39,608 nt of DNA from NCBI GenBank assembly GCA_023382175.1, contig JAMCQB010000014.1, positions 1 through 39,608 of the forward strand, read 5' to 3'. The notes under the pieces are model-generated. The model worked only from the letters and a program-made list of their open reading frames with translations, ran no database searches and had not been told where the DNA came from. This document shows, piece after piece, positions 15,860-23,216 of this stretch. A program made the position numbers and the translations under genes. The stretch comes from Nitrospirota bacterium (GTDB lineage Bacteria > Nitrospirota > Thermodesulfovibrionia > Thermodesulfovibrionales > UBA9159). Position 1 is the first letter of the stretch. Every line of letters begins with the position of its first letter.

Positions 15860-17788
15860 ATGACCAGCCGGCTGATTCGGATAGAAGATGCGGTGAAGGC
15901 GCTCACCTGCGCCATAGGTTTCCTCGGCTTTTTATCTGTGGTCCGGTACGTGGAACTGTCATATTCTCTGGCCTTCGCTTCCCTTTTTCTCCTTTCGATC
16001 TCCTTTGAGTACCGAAGGAGGTTCCCGCTCCCCCGATGGCTCCTCACCTGCCTGGCTCTGGGCGTGATCCTTGTCACGGTGCTCCGGATGAATGCCGATG
16101 ATTTCATCTCCCTGGTGGTGGAAGCCCTCCTGATACTGCTTGCCATAAAGCTGCTGGGGGCAAAGAGATTCAGGGATTATATGCAGATATACCTCATCGC
16201 CCTGTTCCTGCTCATCGGCTCGGCATTGCTCTCCATGGACATCGAGTTCCTCTTCTCCTTCATCTGCATGATCTTTCTGGTCACCGTGACCGTGGTGCTC
16301 CTGACCTATTTCTCCCAGGACAGCACCCTGGCATTGCCGGCGCCCGCCCTGGCACGGATAGCGTCAAAGGCTTCCCTCATATCCCTGATCGCCATCCCGG
16401 TCACCGCAGTGATGTTCATCCTCCTTCCCCGCACCGGTTATCCCATCTTTCACTTCCTGAACAAGGGAACGCATGCGAGCGCCGGCTTCAGTGACAATGT
16501 CCGCCTCGGAAAGGTTTCGGACATCCAGGAAGACACCACGGTGATCCTGAGAGCGCACATGGAAAGGGTGCGGGAAGATCTGTTGTACTGGAGGGGGATC
16601 GTCCTGGATCATTTTGACGGTACTTCCTGGATGAGCCTCCAGAGCGAGGTTCCGGACGAAGGCAGGTCACTGAGAATGACGGGAAGGCAAATAAAACAGA
16701 CCATTTACCTTGAACCCTACGGAAACAGGTTTCTCTTTGCCCTGGATAAGCCCATCTCTCTTTCCCTGAGATATGCGAAGAGAACCTCTGCACTGACCTA
16801 TGCCCTTTCAGAGCACGTCTTCAGGAGGATACGATATGAGGCTGCCTCCACGCTTTCCGACGTGCTCGCAGAGCAGGGGATAGACAGGAGCATCTACCTA
16901 CAGATGCCGGAAAGGGACTTTACACAGATAAGGGAACTGGTGAAAACCCTGTCCTCGGGCAGGACCGGGGAAGATACGGTATATGCTGTTTTACGTTTCT
17001 TACGGGACGGCGGGTACCGCTACTCCCTCACGAACCTTCCCCTCTCCAATGATCCCCTTGAGGACTTTCTCTTCCGGTATAAATACGGCAACTGTGAATA
17101 TTTCGCATCAGCCATGGCGGTGATGCTGAGGGTCGCTGGGATCCCCTCGAGGGTGGTGGGAGGATACAAAGGGGGGTATTACAATGATGCGGGGGAATAC
17201 TACCTGGTTCCTCAAAAGAATGCCCATGTGTGGGTCGAAGCATATCTGGAGAACAGAGGCTGGCTGCGCATGGACCCTACACCGGCAGGGATGGAGAATT
17301 TTGTCTCCGGCTCCTCAACGAACCTCTTCTTCAGGGTAAAGCTCCTTATGGATTCAATGAATTATTACTGGAACGCCCTGGTCATCAACTATGACTTCAC
17401 AAAGCAGGTGTCCTTATTCTACAAGATAAAATCAGGACTCAGAAAACCCAATTTCGATTTCTCCATTGAAGGAAAGACCCTGGTCCTTTATTCCGCGGCG
17501 TTCTTGTGCCTTGCTCCGGTCATCCTGTTGATCTTGCGCCTCGCCTTCCGTAGAAAAGCTCCGTATGAAAGGATGCTGGACGATTTTCTGAAAAGAATGG
17601 CAAGATACGGCTATAAAAAGAACCGCTCTGAAGGGTTGGAGGAGTTTACAGCGCGCATTCAGGAAGAGGACATCAGGGAAAAGGCCTCCCGCTTCGTGCG
17701 GGCATTCGAAGGGTATTACTACAGAGACAAAAGACTCTCAAAAGAAGATATAAAGAAATTAAGATTTCTCCTAACACGTCACGCGTAA
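15860..17788 (+). CDS. TgpA-type transglutaminase-like membrane protein
   Basis: 642 residues. Six or so membrane segments occupy the first ~200 residues (DUF3488 region, with ALLILLAIKLLGAKRFRDYM). An extracytoplasmic transglutaminase core follows, with the triad C412 (YGNCEYFASAMAVML), H456 (AHVWVEAY) and D472 (MDPTPAG). Another membrane helix (~545-565, LVLYSAAFLCLAPVILLIL) and a cytoplasmic DUF4129-like tail complete it. The intact triad suggests real transamidase or protease activity on envelope substrates. It is the third gene of the MoxR-DUF58-TgpA set. The TAA and last codons (RHA) lie inside an intergenic repeat. Confidence 0.93.
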   Translation: MTSRLIRIEDAVKALTCAIGFLGFLSVVRYVELSYSLAFASLFLLSISFEYRRRFPLPRWLLTCLALGVILVTVLRMNADDFISLVVEALLILLAIKLLGAKRFRDYMQIYLIALFLLIGSALLSMDIEFLFSFICMIFLVTVTVVLLTYFSQDSTLALPAPALARIASKASLISLIAIPVTAVMFILLPRTGYPIFHFLNKGTHASAGFSDNVRLGKVSDIQEDTTVILRAHMERVREDLLYWRGIVLDHFDGTSWMSLQSEVPDEGRSLRMTGRQIKQTIYLEPYGNRFLFALDKPISLSLRYAKRTSALTYALSEHVFRRIRYEAASTLSDVLAEQGIDRSIYLQMPERDFTQIRELVKTLSSGRTGEDTVYAVLRFLRDGGYRYSLTNLPLSNDPLEDFLFRYKYGNCEYFASAMAVMLRVAGIPSRVVGGYKGGYYNDAGEYYLVPQKNAHVWVEAYLENRGWLRMDPTPAGMENFVSGSSTNLFFRVKLLMDSMNYYWNALVINYDFTKQVSLFYKIKSGLRKPNFDFSIEGKTLVLYSAAFLCLAPVILLILRLAFRRKAPYERMLDDFLKRMARYGYKKNRSEGLEEFTARIQEEDIREKASRFVRAFEGYYYRDKRLSKEDIKKLRFLLTRHA

Positions 17789-17804
17789 CGGTTACGAGTT
17801 ACGC
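17774..17804. repeat. Intergenic CGTAACG palindrome, copy 1
   Basis: ACGTCACGCGTAACGGTTAC continues into GAGTTACGC. GCGTAAC and GTTACGC form inverted arms. It spans the end of the transglutaminase gene and the short convergent gap before mqnB, so it could end transcription in both directions. Very similar sequence lies between dnaN and gyrB. Confidence 0.7.
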
Positions 17805-18499
17805 TTTATGAACTCCACCACCGCCTTCTGGCAGTTCTCCGCAGCAAGCCCGATATTCCACTTCTCCCTGTCCCTGTCTTCCACGATATTGCTGATCCCC
17901 CTGATCTCCACCATGGGCGTTTTATAGAGGGTGCAGATGTGGGCCACTGAAGCGCCTTCCATGTTCTCGCAGATGGCTCCGAATCTCCTTTTGAGTGCAA
18001 CGGCCCTTTTTCTCGTGCCCGTACAGGTGGAAACAGTGACAAAGGTTCCTGATTTGACGCCAGTAACGCGTAACGAAGCTTCCTCAGCTTTCTCAACCAG
18101 CTCTCTGTTCAGCGGAAATTCGTTGAAATATTTCCGCCTTCCCTTTTTTGCAAGGGGGATGCCCATGAATTCGGTTCCCCGGAATCCCTGTCGGACGAGA
18201 ACCCCTTCATCCCCGTACACCTCCTTTTCAGCGACAGCAATGTCCCCGACCCTGAGGCCGGAGGAAGGATAAGCGCCACCCACGCCGAAGAGGATGATCA
18301 TGCCAGGGGAAAATCGTTCCATGAGGAGCGTTGCAGCATGGGCCGCGTTGGTCTTCCCCATGCCGGAGAACATACAGATTACCTCTTTGCCGTGTATCCT
18401 GCCCTTACACACAGGCTTTCCGGCCAAGACCGATCTTTTCTTCAGTTGCCTGATGGATAGCTTGCCCTCTTCAGGGACGGATGAGATGAGTGCAATCAT
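17792..18499 (-). CDS. mqnB: Futalosine hydrolase (MqnB)
   Basis: 235 residues of the PNP/MTA-SAH nucleosidase fold: FSGMGKTNAAHAATLL, ILFGVGGAYPSSGLRVGDIA, and the substrate-binding ENMEGASVAHIC, with the final VEIRGISNIVEDRDREKWNI. The SGLRVGDIAVA and RGISNIVEDRD segments are characteristic of futalosine hydrolases rather than MTA/SAH nucleosidases. It splits futalosine to release hypoxanthine in menaquinone synthesis. No Shine-Dalgarno is visible, because a CGTAACG-type repeat lies directly against the ATG. A similar repeat-like CAGTAACGCGTAACG occurs inside the gene at 18061-18075. Confidence 0.9.
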   Translation of the reverse strand: MIALISSVPEEGKLSIRQLKKRSVLAGKPVCKGRIHGKEVICMFSGMGKTNAAHAATLLMERFSPGMIILFGVGGAYPSSGLRVGDIAVAEKEVYGDEGVLVRQGFRGTEFMGIPLAKKGRRKYFNEFPLNRELVEKAEEASLRVTGVKSGTFVTVSTCTGTRKRAVALKRRFGAICENMEGASVAHICTLYKTPMVEIRGISNIVEDRDREKWNIGLAAENCQKAVVEFIKRNS

Positions 18500-18502
18500 A
18501 TT

Positions 18503-18531
18503 CGTGATACGTGACCCGTAATGCGTGATGA
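18503..18531. repeat. CGTAACG-type intergenic repeat, diverged copy
   Basis: CGTGATACGTGACCCGTAAT and following bases lie against the mqnB start. It resembles the start of the dnaN-gyrB copy (CGTGACCCGTCACGCG). Confidence 0.5.
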
Positions 18532-18554
18532 GTTTAATAGATCACAAAACCAGC

Positions 18555-18623
18555 AATAGGTCAGGCTTCCAGCCTGACAAGTGCTTTATATCCCCTGGTG
18601 TCAGGCAAGATGCCTGACCTATT
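18555..18623. repeat. Nested inverted repeat (GGTCAGGC family)
   Basis: The outer arms AATAGGTCAGGC (18555-18566) and GCCTGACCTATT (18612-18623) are perfect inverted repeats. Inside each end is its own small palindrome: GTCAGGCT/AGCCTGAC and GTCAGGC/GCCTGAC. The layout is two facing REP-like units, a bacterial interspersed mosaic-like element. Confidence 0.75.
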
Positions 18624-18666
18624 ACTAATGAGGCCCATAGTAAGGATACATAAGAAATCCTTTTCT

Positions 18667-18694
18667 GTCATGCCGGACTTGATCCGGCATCCAG
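18667..18694. repeat. REP-like palindrome (GTCATGCCGG...)
   Basis: ATGCCGGACTTGATCCGGCA is a near-perfect hairpin of a type widespread in environmental bacterial genomes. It forms a cluster with the neighbouring repeats between mqnB and proA. Nothing gene-like is seen in 18532-18733. Confidence 0.65.
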
Positions 18695-18733
18695 TGTAAA
18701 CCCATCATGCTTAACGTGTCACCCATTACGGCC

Positions 18734-19990
18734 TTATTCCCTCAGCTGCCCGCTTCCCAGGACGATGAACTTTGTGCAGGTCAGCTCTTCAAGTCCCATG
18801 GGACCCCGCGCGTGGATCTTATCAGTGGATATGCCGATCTCTGCGCCAAGACCGAACTGATAGCCGTCATTGAGCCTTGTGGAGGCATTCACAAACACCG
18901 CCGAGGAATCCACCTCCCGCAGAAACCTCATGGCCCTGTCGTAGTTCATGGTGACAATGGAATCGGAATGGGCAGAGCCGTATTTGGCGATATGCTCCAT
19001 AGCCTCTTCCATATCTTTGACGACCTTTACGTTCAGAATCAGGTCGAGATATTCCTGGTAGTAATCTTCTTCCTTCACCTCGGTGACGGCGGGACAGATG
19101 GAGAGCGTCTTCGGGCATCCCCGCAGCGCTACCCCCGCCTCTTCAAACCGCTTCAGCATCGCCGGCAAAAAACCCTCTGCGATCGCCTCATCAACAAGCA
19201 TCGTCTCCATGGCATTGCAGGTCCCAGGCCTCTGAACCTTCGCATTAAAACAGATCTCTTCCGCCATGATTAAATCGGCATCTCTGTCCACAAATACATG
19301 ACAGACCCCTTTATAATGCTTCAGTACCGGAATGCGGGAATTCTCCGTCACCGCACGTATAAGCCCCTCTCCACCCCTTGGTATGATGAGGTCGATGATG
19401 CCTTCGAGCTTCAGCATCTCCATAACCGCCTCTCTATCGGGGATGTCGATAAAGGTTATAGCGCCTTCATGAATTCCTTCTGCCTTTGCCACGTCCCTCA
19501 GTATCTTCACAATGGCCTTATTGGAATGGAGCGCCTCAGAGCCGCCGCGGAGGATGACCGCATTGCCCGCCTTAAGGCAGAGGCTGGTGGCATCTGCGGT
19601 GACATTGGGCCTGGATTCATAGATGATCCCTATGAGACCGATGGGAACGCGCATCTTCCCCACAGTCATCCCGTTGGGCCTTTTCCACATCTTGATCACC
19701 TCTCCCACAGGGTCAGGGAGCTGGGAGACCTCCATAAGTCCCTGGGCCATCTCGCTGATCCTCTTTTCGTTCAGCGTAAGCCTGTCGATTAAGGACTTCG
19801 ACAGACCCTTCTCTTCCGCAAACGTTATATCCTTCTTGTTCTCAGAGATAAGCTCAGCTTTTCTTTTTTTCAGCGCCTCTGCCATCTTCACCAGGGCAAG
19901 GTTCTTTTGCGCAGATGATGCACGGCCCAAGGATCTCGCCCCGGCCCGTGCTTCCTTTGCCAGATCGATGACGTATTTCTTTATATCCAT
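18734..19990 (-). CDS. proA: Gamma-glutamyl phosphate reductase (ProA)
   Basis: 418 residues, full length for the family. The catalytic cysteine is C258 in QRPGTCNAMET. Nucleotide-binding and substrate regions include IGIIYESRPNVTADA, ILRGGSEALHSN and IIPRGGEGLI, and the C-terminus has the expected HARGPMGLEELTCTKF. It reduces L-glutamyl 5-phosphate to the semialdehyde with NADPH, the second step of proline synthesis. proB, usually adjacent, is not in the window. Upstream lies a decayed regulatory gene fragment, so proA probably has its own promoter between 19991 and 20070. Confidence 0.97.
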   Translation of the reverse strand: MDIKKYVIDLAKEARAGARSLGRASSAQKNLALVKMAEALKKRKAELISENKKDITFAEEKGLSKSLIDRLTLNEKRISEMAQGLMEVSQLPDPVGEVIKMWKRPNGMTVGKMRVPIGLIGIIYESRPNVTADATSLCLKAGNAVILRGGSEALHSNKAIVKILRDVAKAEGIHEGAITFIDIPDREAVMEMLKLEGIIDLIIPRGGEGLIRAVTENSRIPVLKHYKGVCHVFVDRDADLIMAEEICFNAKVQRPGTCNAMETMLVDEAIAEGFLPAMLKRFEEAGVALRGCPKTLSICPAVTEVKEEDYYQEYLDLILNVKVVKDMEEAMEHIAKYGSAHSDSIVTMNYDRAMRFLREVDSSAVFVNASTRLNDGYQFGLGAEIGISTDKIHARGPMGLEELTCTKFIVLGSGQLRE

Positions 19991-20071
19991 TGATGCCTCC
20001 AGTGTTTAATACCGATGAAATTACAATAACCAATGAGTCTGAAATAATCAATATCCCGAGGAGTTTGTTTC

Positions 20072-20319
20072 TCAGGCGCTCACGAATGGAAAAGCTTCAA
20101 TCAAGCGCCATTTGATCTGCGAAAGGGGATGTCCATAAGATACTCGGGAGTCAAGAGCGGCAGTGGTCTTCGTTTTCCGGGAGCCTGCAGGGGCGGATAC
20201 CCAGATAAACAGGTCTTTTCCCGCCGCTGTCAAACAGGCGGTCTTTCCCTCAGTAATATCTCTGAGGCAAGAGGACGGGTTATCTTTGCAATGGGAAAAT
20301 GTTTTGCCGGCATATCCAC
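20072..20319 (-). pseudogene. Remnant of a MalT/LuxR-type STAND regulator (N-terminal NTPase part)
   Basis: No intact gene lies in 19991-20363. Reading the minus strand across two frames gives DMPAKHFPIAKITRPLASEI then LLRERPPV. After a frame change it gives FIWVSAPAGSRKTKTTAALD and VSYGHPLSQIKW. This follows the order of the start of MalT-like regulators: an AKITRP...LLRERLF lead-in, a Walker A of the form xxSxPAGSGKTT, and a short sensor segment. The P-loop is damaged (SRKTKT), the frame is broken, and it stops soon after. It is inferred to be a decayed or truncated STAND-ATPase regulator. Confidence 0.6.
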
Positions 20320-20363
20320 GGATGCTCTTTAGGGCATCTCAAAATTGGAAAGAAGGCTTAGGT

Positions 20364-20765
20364 TCAGACGATCAGGGCTTTCGCCTCTTCAAAAAATGCC
20401 TCTGCCATCTTTACAGCCTCGGACGCCTCCTCCCCGGTGAACGGAACTTCGGGGTAGTAATCCGCCTCCTGCCTCATCTTCATCAATCTGCCGATGGTTT
20501 TGCCCACGGATAAATCGAAATCCTTTGTCTTGATGTAGTAGAGGCTGAACATTCTCTCGACGCCTTCGTGCGTCTTGGGATCGACCCCCTTCAGCAGGAG
20601 CAGAGCCTTTGCTGCGTGGTATATCGTATAATATGATGACGAGACGCTCTTGAAGGAGAAACCTTTTTCGAGCAGAAGCTTTGCCGCGTTCAGTTCTTCA
20701 AAGGCCCTTTCGATCTCATCCTTAGCCCGGAGAGCGCCTTCTTCTTTATCTATTCTCTCGACCAT
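20364..20765 (-). CDS. HEPN-domain protein paired with MNT nucleotidyltransferase
   Basis: 133 residues of helices with the HEPN layout: KDEIERAFEELNAAKLLLEK, SVSSSYYTIYHAAKALLLLKG, then MRQEADYYPEV. It overlaps the upstream MNT gene by 16 bp, the typical MNT-HEPN order. Many HEPN toxins are RNases with an Rx4-6H motif; I find no such motif here, so it may be a non-catalytic or substrate-binding HEPN. A possible toxin-antitoxin or nucleotide-transfer module, function unproven. Confidence 0.82.
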   Translation of the reverse strand: MVERIDKEEGALRAKDEIERAFEELNAAKLLLEKGFSFKSVSSSYYTIYHAAKALLLLKGVDPKTHEGVERMFSLYYIKTKDFDLSVGKTIGRLMKMRQEADYYPEVPFTGEEASEAVKMAEAFFEEAKALIV

Positions 20766-21115
20766 AGGGTAATCCCCTCCTTTGTCACCCTCTGCACAAA
20801 CGGTGAAGTCTTTGACGTGAAAACCTCCCCGCTCACAAACACGGCTGATATGACCACGTCATATTCCACTTCAAATTCATACAATGTATCGTAGATCTCG
20901 AACTTCATCTCCTTCACTATCCGCCGGTCCAGCACAAAGAGGAGATCAATATCCGAGTCTTCAAGAAAGTCTCCTCGAGCCTTTGAACCGTACAGGATGA
21001 CCTTGTTTATCACAGGATACAGCTGCGGAATGCGCCGCAAGACGCCCTCTATTGCCTGTTGTTCATTGTAAGTGAGATGCGGCTGTCTTTCTAATGCATC
21101 TGTCGCCTTGCCCAT
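20750..21115 (-). CDS. MNT-type minimal nucleotidyltransferase
   Basis: 121 residues from the ATG at 21115. The catalytic signature is YGSKARGDFLEDSDIDLLFV (GSxxRG then DxD), with a later Asp in EVEYDVVIS as third metal ligand. In characterised MNT-HEPN modules the MNT protein transfers AMP to its HEPN partner to silence it. The start is chosen because TATAAT (21123-21128) ends 7 nt before this ATG, so the transcript is probably leaderless; the open frame runs farther upstream but overlaps that promoter. Confidence 0.82.
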   Translation of the reverse strand: MGKATDALERQPHLTYNEQQAIEGVLRRIPQLYPVINKVILYGSKARGDFLEDSDIDLLFVLDRRIVKEMKFEIYDTLYEFEVEYDVVISAVFVSGEVFTSKTSPFVQRVTKEGITLWSRE

Positions 21116-21122
21116 GAAAAGC

Positions 21123-21151
21123 ATTATACCATACCCAAAAGCAGAGTTCAG
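21123..21151 (-). promoter_or_regulatory. Promoter of the MNT-HEPN pair
   Basis: On the minus strand, CTGAAC (21146-21151) and a perfect TATAAT (21123-21128) are separated by 17 bp. The -35 box is only a partial match to consensus. Confidence 0.5.
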
Positions 21152-21300
21152 AAAATATCCGGCGGGAATTACCCTCTCAAGAGGAAATAATCGACAAGAC
21201 GTTTTCAAGTGTGAAAATTGAGGAGTCTTTTCACCTCATTCTTGAGACTACCGCTAGAGCCATTCTTGACCTTGATCTCTCCTAAACCTTAAAATGTCCT

Positions 21301-23034
21301 ATGCCCCAGATCATGGTCCTTCCTGTAGAATTAAGAAACAAAATTGCTGCCGGTGAAGTCATCGAAAGACCTGCCTCTGCTGTGAAAGAGCTTATCGAGA
21401 ATTCCATAGACGCAGGGAGCACCGAAATACGGATAGAGATCCTCAGGGGGGGTAAAGGCCTCATAAAAGTGACCGACAACGGCGGAGGAATGGACAGGGA
21501 TGATGCCCTTCTCTCCCTCCAGCGCCATGCCACAAGCAAACTGAGGAGCGAAAAAGATCTTTTCCATATCACGACCCTGGGGTTCAGAGGTGAAGCCCTT
21601 CCCTCCATTGCGTCCGTATCAAGGATGAAGCTCGTTACCGGGCTGAAAGATGCTCCTTCGGGCATATCCATCGACATCCACGGGGGCGAGATCGAGAAAA
21701 CAAAGGACGCTCCCGCTGTCGGCACATCCATAGAGATTCGGGACATCTTTTTCAATACACCGGCCCGGAAAAAATTTCTCAAGGCTGACAGCACGGAACT
21801 TTTCCACATTATCGACGCAGTCTCCAGGGAGGCCCTCTCCCACTGGGATATCGGTTTCCGTCTCTTCACCGAAACGCAGGAGACCATGAACCTCCCCAGG
21901 GCATCGGGCCCGAGGGAGAGGATACTCCAGATTTATGGACTGGAGTTCATTGAAGGGTTGATGGAAGTGAGCAACCCCCCTTCGCCCCCCTTTAGTAAAG
22001 GGGGGATCGGGGGGATTAAGATGACGGCCTTTGTTACGAAAGGGGATCATTTCAGGAACAACAAGGCTCATCAGTTCATCTTCATCAACAGGCGTCCGGT
22101 GAAAGACCAGACCATTTCCCACGCCGTGTATGACGCATACAAAGGGATAATACCCCATGATCAGCACCCGGTGTTCTTCCTTTTTCTTGAGATAGACCCG
22201 GGAAAGGTTGATTTCAATGTCCACCCCGCGAAGCGCGAGGTAAGGTTCGAGAAAAAACAGGAGATCCATGGTTTTGTGAGCGCTCATCTCAGGGAGGCTG
22301 TGAGAAAAGAAAGGGCTCAATATATTGCCCCCTTTGCGGAGGCGCCGGCTTGGGCGGTATCGGAAATGTCCGTCCCCTTTGTTGAAGGTGAAGGAGGCGT
22401 TTCCCCTTCTTCAGGGTATGGAACGTTCCCTCCTTCTGTCAAAGACATTGCCGAAACTATGGAATTTCCCTATCAGCCGTCGCTCCCCTTCCTCTACCTT
22501 GGCGATACCTTCATCGCCATGGCGGGCAAGGGAGGTCTGACCCTCATAGACCATCATGCAGCCCACGAAAGAATTCTCTATGAAAGCTTCCTCAAGAGAA
22601 TAAACCTCGATTCCCATACTTTGCTCTTTCCAAAACAGGTGAAGTTATCGCCAAAGGAATATGCGGTGATCCTCCAGGAGAAAGCCCTGCTGTCTGAAAT
22701 GGGCATGGAGATCGATGATTTCGGCCACCACACGCTCATCGTCCGCAGTCTTCCTGATGCCTTAAAGGAAGCAGATATGAGGGGGATACTCTCTGATGTT
22801 GCCGCAGCGCTTCTTGAGGAAACACGGCCGTTTCAATCCATAAAAGAGGTCCTTGCGGCACGGATCGCGTGTCATAGCTCTGTGCGCGGGAAAGAGATCC
22901 TCCATCAGGAAGAGTTCCAGAGACTTCTTCACCGTCTGGAAAATACTGAAAATCCTGACCAGTGCCCCCACGGAAGGCCCACAAGGATATTCCTTTCCCT
23001 TGATGACCTGAAGAAGATGTTCAAGAGAAAGTAG
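21301..23034 (+). CDS. mutL: DNA mismatch repair protein MutL
   Basis: 577 residues. GHKL ATPase motifs: ELIENSIDAGS (31-40), DNGGGM (59-64), TLGFRGEAL (92-100), and the transducer segment with HPAKREVRF. The C-terminal domain carries an endonuclease-type motif DHHAAHERILYE (417-428), ACHSSVRGKE and CPHGRPT, so this MutL probably nicks DNA itself, unlike E. coli MutL. A palindromic repeat at 21973-22018 is inserted in frame and adds about 15 residues (NPPSPPFSKGGIGG, ~225-239), probably in a surface loop. No separate MutS is in the window. Confidence 0.96.
   Translation: MPQIMVLPVELRNKIAAGEVIERPASAVKELIENSIDAGSTEIRIEILRGGKGLIKVTDNGGGMDRDDALLSLQRHATSKLRSEKDLFHITTLGFRGEALPSIASVSRMKLVTGLKDAPSGISIDIHGGEIEKTKDAPAVGTSIEIRDIFFNTPARKKFLKADSTELFHIIDAVSREALSHWDIGFRLFTETQETMNLPRASGPRERILQIYGLEFIEGLMEVSNPPSPPFSKGGIGGIKMTAFVTKGDHFRNNKAHQFIFINRRPVKDQTISHAVYDAYKGIIPHDQHPVFFLFLEIDPGKVDFNVHPAKREVRFEKKQEIHGFVSAHLREAVRKERAQYIAPFAEAPAWAVSEMSVPFVEGEGGVSPSSGYGTFPPSVKDIAETMEFPYQPSLPFLYLGDTFIAMAGKGGLTLIDHHAAHERILYESFLKRINLDSHTLLFPKQVKLSPKEYAVILQEKALLSEMGMEIDDFGHHTLIVRSLPDALKEADMRGILSDVAAALLEETRPFQSIKEVLAARIACHSSVRGKEILHQEEFQRLLHRLENTENPDQCPHGRPTRIFLSLDDLKKMFKRK
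21973..22018. repeat. C/G-run palindromic repeat, copy 2, inside mutL
   Basis: AACCCCCCTTCGCCCCCCTT and the matching AAAGGGGGG...GGGGGGATT make an imperfect hairpin of about 45 bp. It shares CGCCCCCCTTTAGTAAAG with the copy at 8052. It encodes NPPSPPFSKGGIGG, a translation known from palindromic repeat families inserted in genes. Confidence 0.85.
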
Positions 23035-23054
23035 CAAAGAGTGAATAAAGCCTA

Positions 23055-23212
23055 TGGGCAGGGGGGCAGATGAAGAATTCTTATACGACACCTTATAAAA
23101 GAGACCTTTTGAAGATTTTTGGATAGGACCTTGATATGAAAGTAACCAGGGTATGCCATCTTAATATTTATTTCGTCGATTATAAGAATTCTGATGCTGT
23201 CTGCCCTGCCCA
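23055..23212. repeat. 158-bp inverted-repeat element between mutL and miaA
   Basis: The left arm 23055-23085 (TGGGCAGGGGGGCAGATGAA then GAATTCTTATA) and right arm 23181-23212 (TATAAGAATTCTGATGCTGT then CTGCCCTGCCCA) are imperfect inverted repeats of 31-32 nt. The right arm ends exactly one base before the miaA ATG. The core is AT-rich. It looks like a miniature inverted-repeat element or a long leader hairpin. Confidence 0.75.
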
Positions 23213-23216
23213 ATGA
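23136..23216 (+). CDS. Possible 26-codon leader ORF ahead of miaA
   Basis: ATG at 23136 follows GGATAGGA by a few bases and opens a frame (MKVTRVCHLNIYFVDYKN...) of 26 codons. Its TGA overlaps the miaA ATG as ATGA. The second half is encoded by the right arm of the inverted repeat. It could couple translation to miaA or be chance; no family recognised. Confidence 0.3.
   Translation: MKVTRVCHLNIYFVDYKNSDAVCPAQ

Noticed and set aside
18541-18700. CRISPR-like array from the repeated GTCAGGC units
   Set aside because: There are only two palindromic units facing each other, not regular direct repeats with spacers, and no cas gene is near.
20129-20513. Plus-strand frames in the gap upstream of proA
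   Set aside because: No motif or SD; the minus strand here holds a better-supported regulator remnant.
20364-21115. MNT-HEPN pair as a proven toxin-antitoxin system
   Set aside because: The HEPN protein lacks a visible Rx4-6H RNase motif, so I list it as an MNT-HEPN pair without claiming toxicity.
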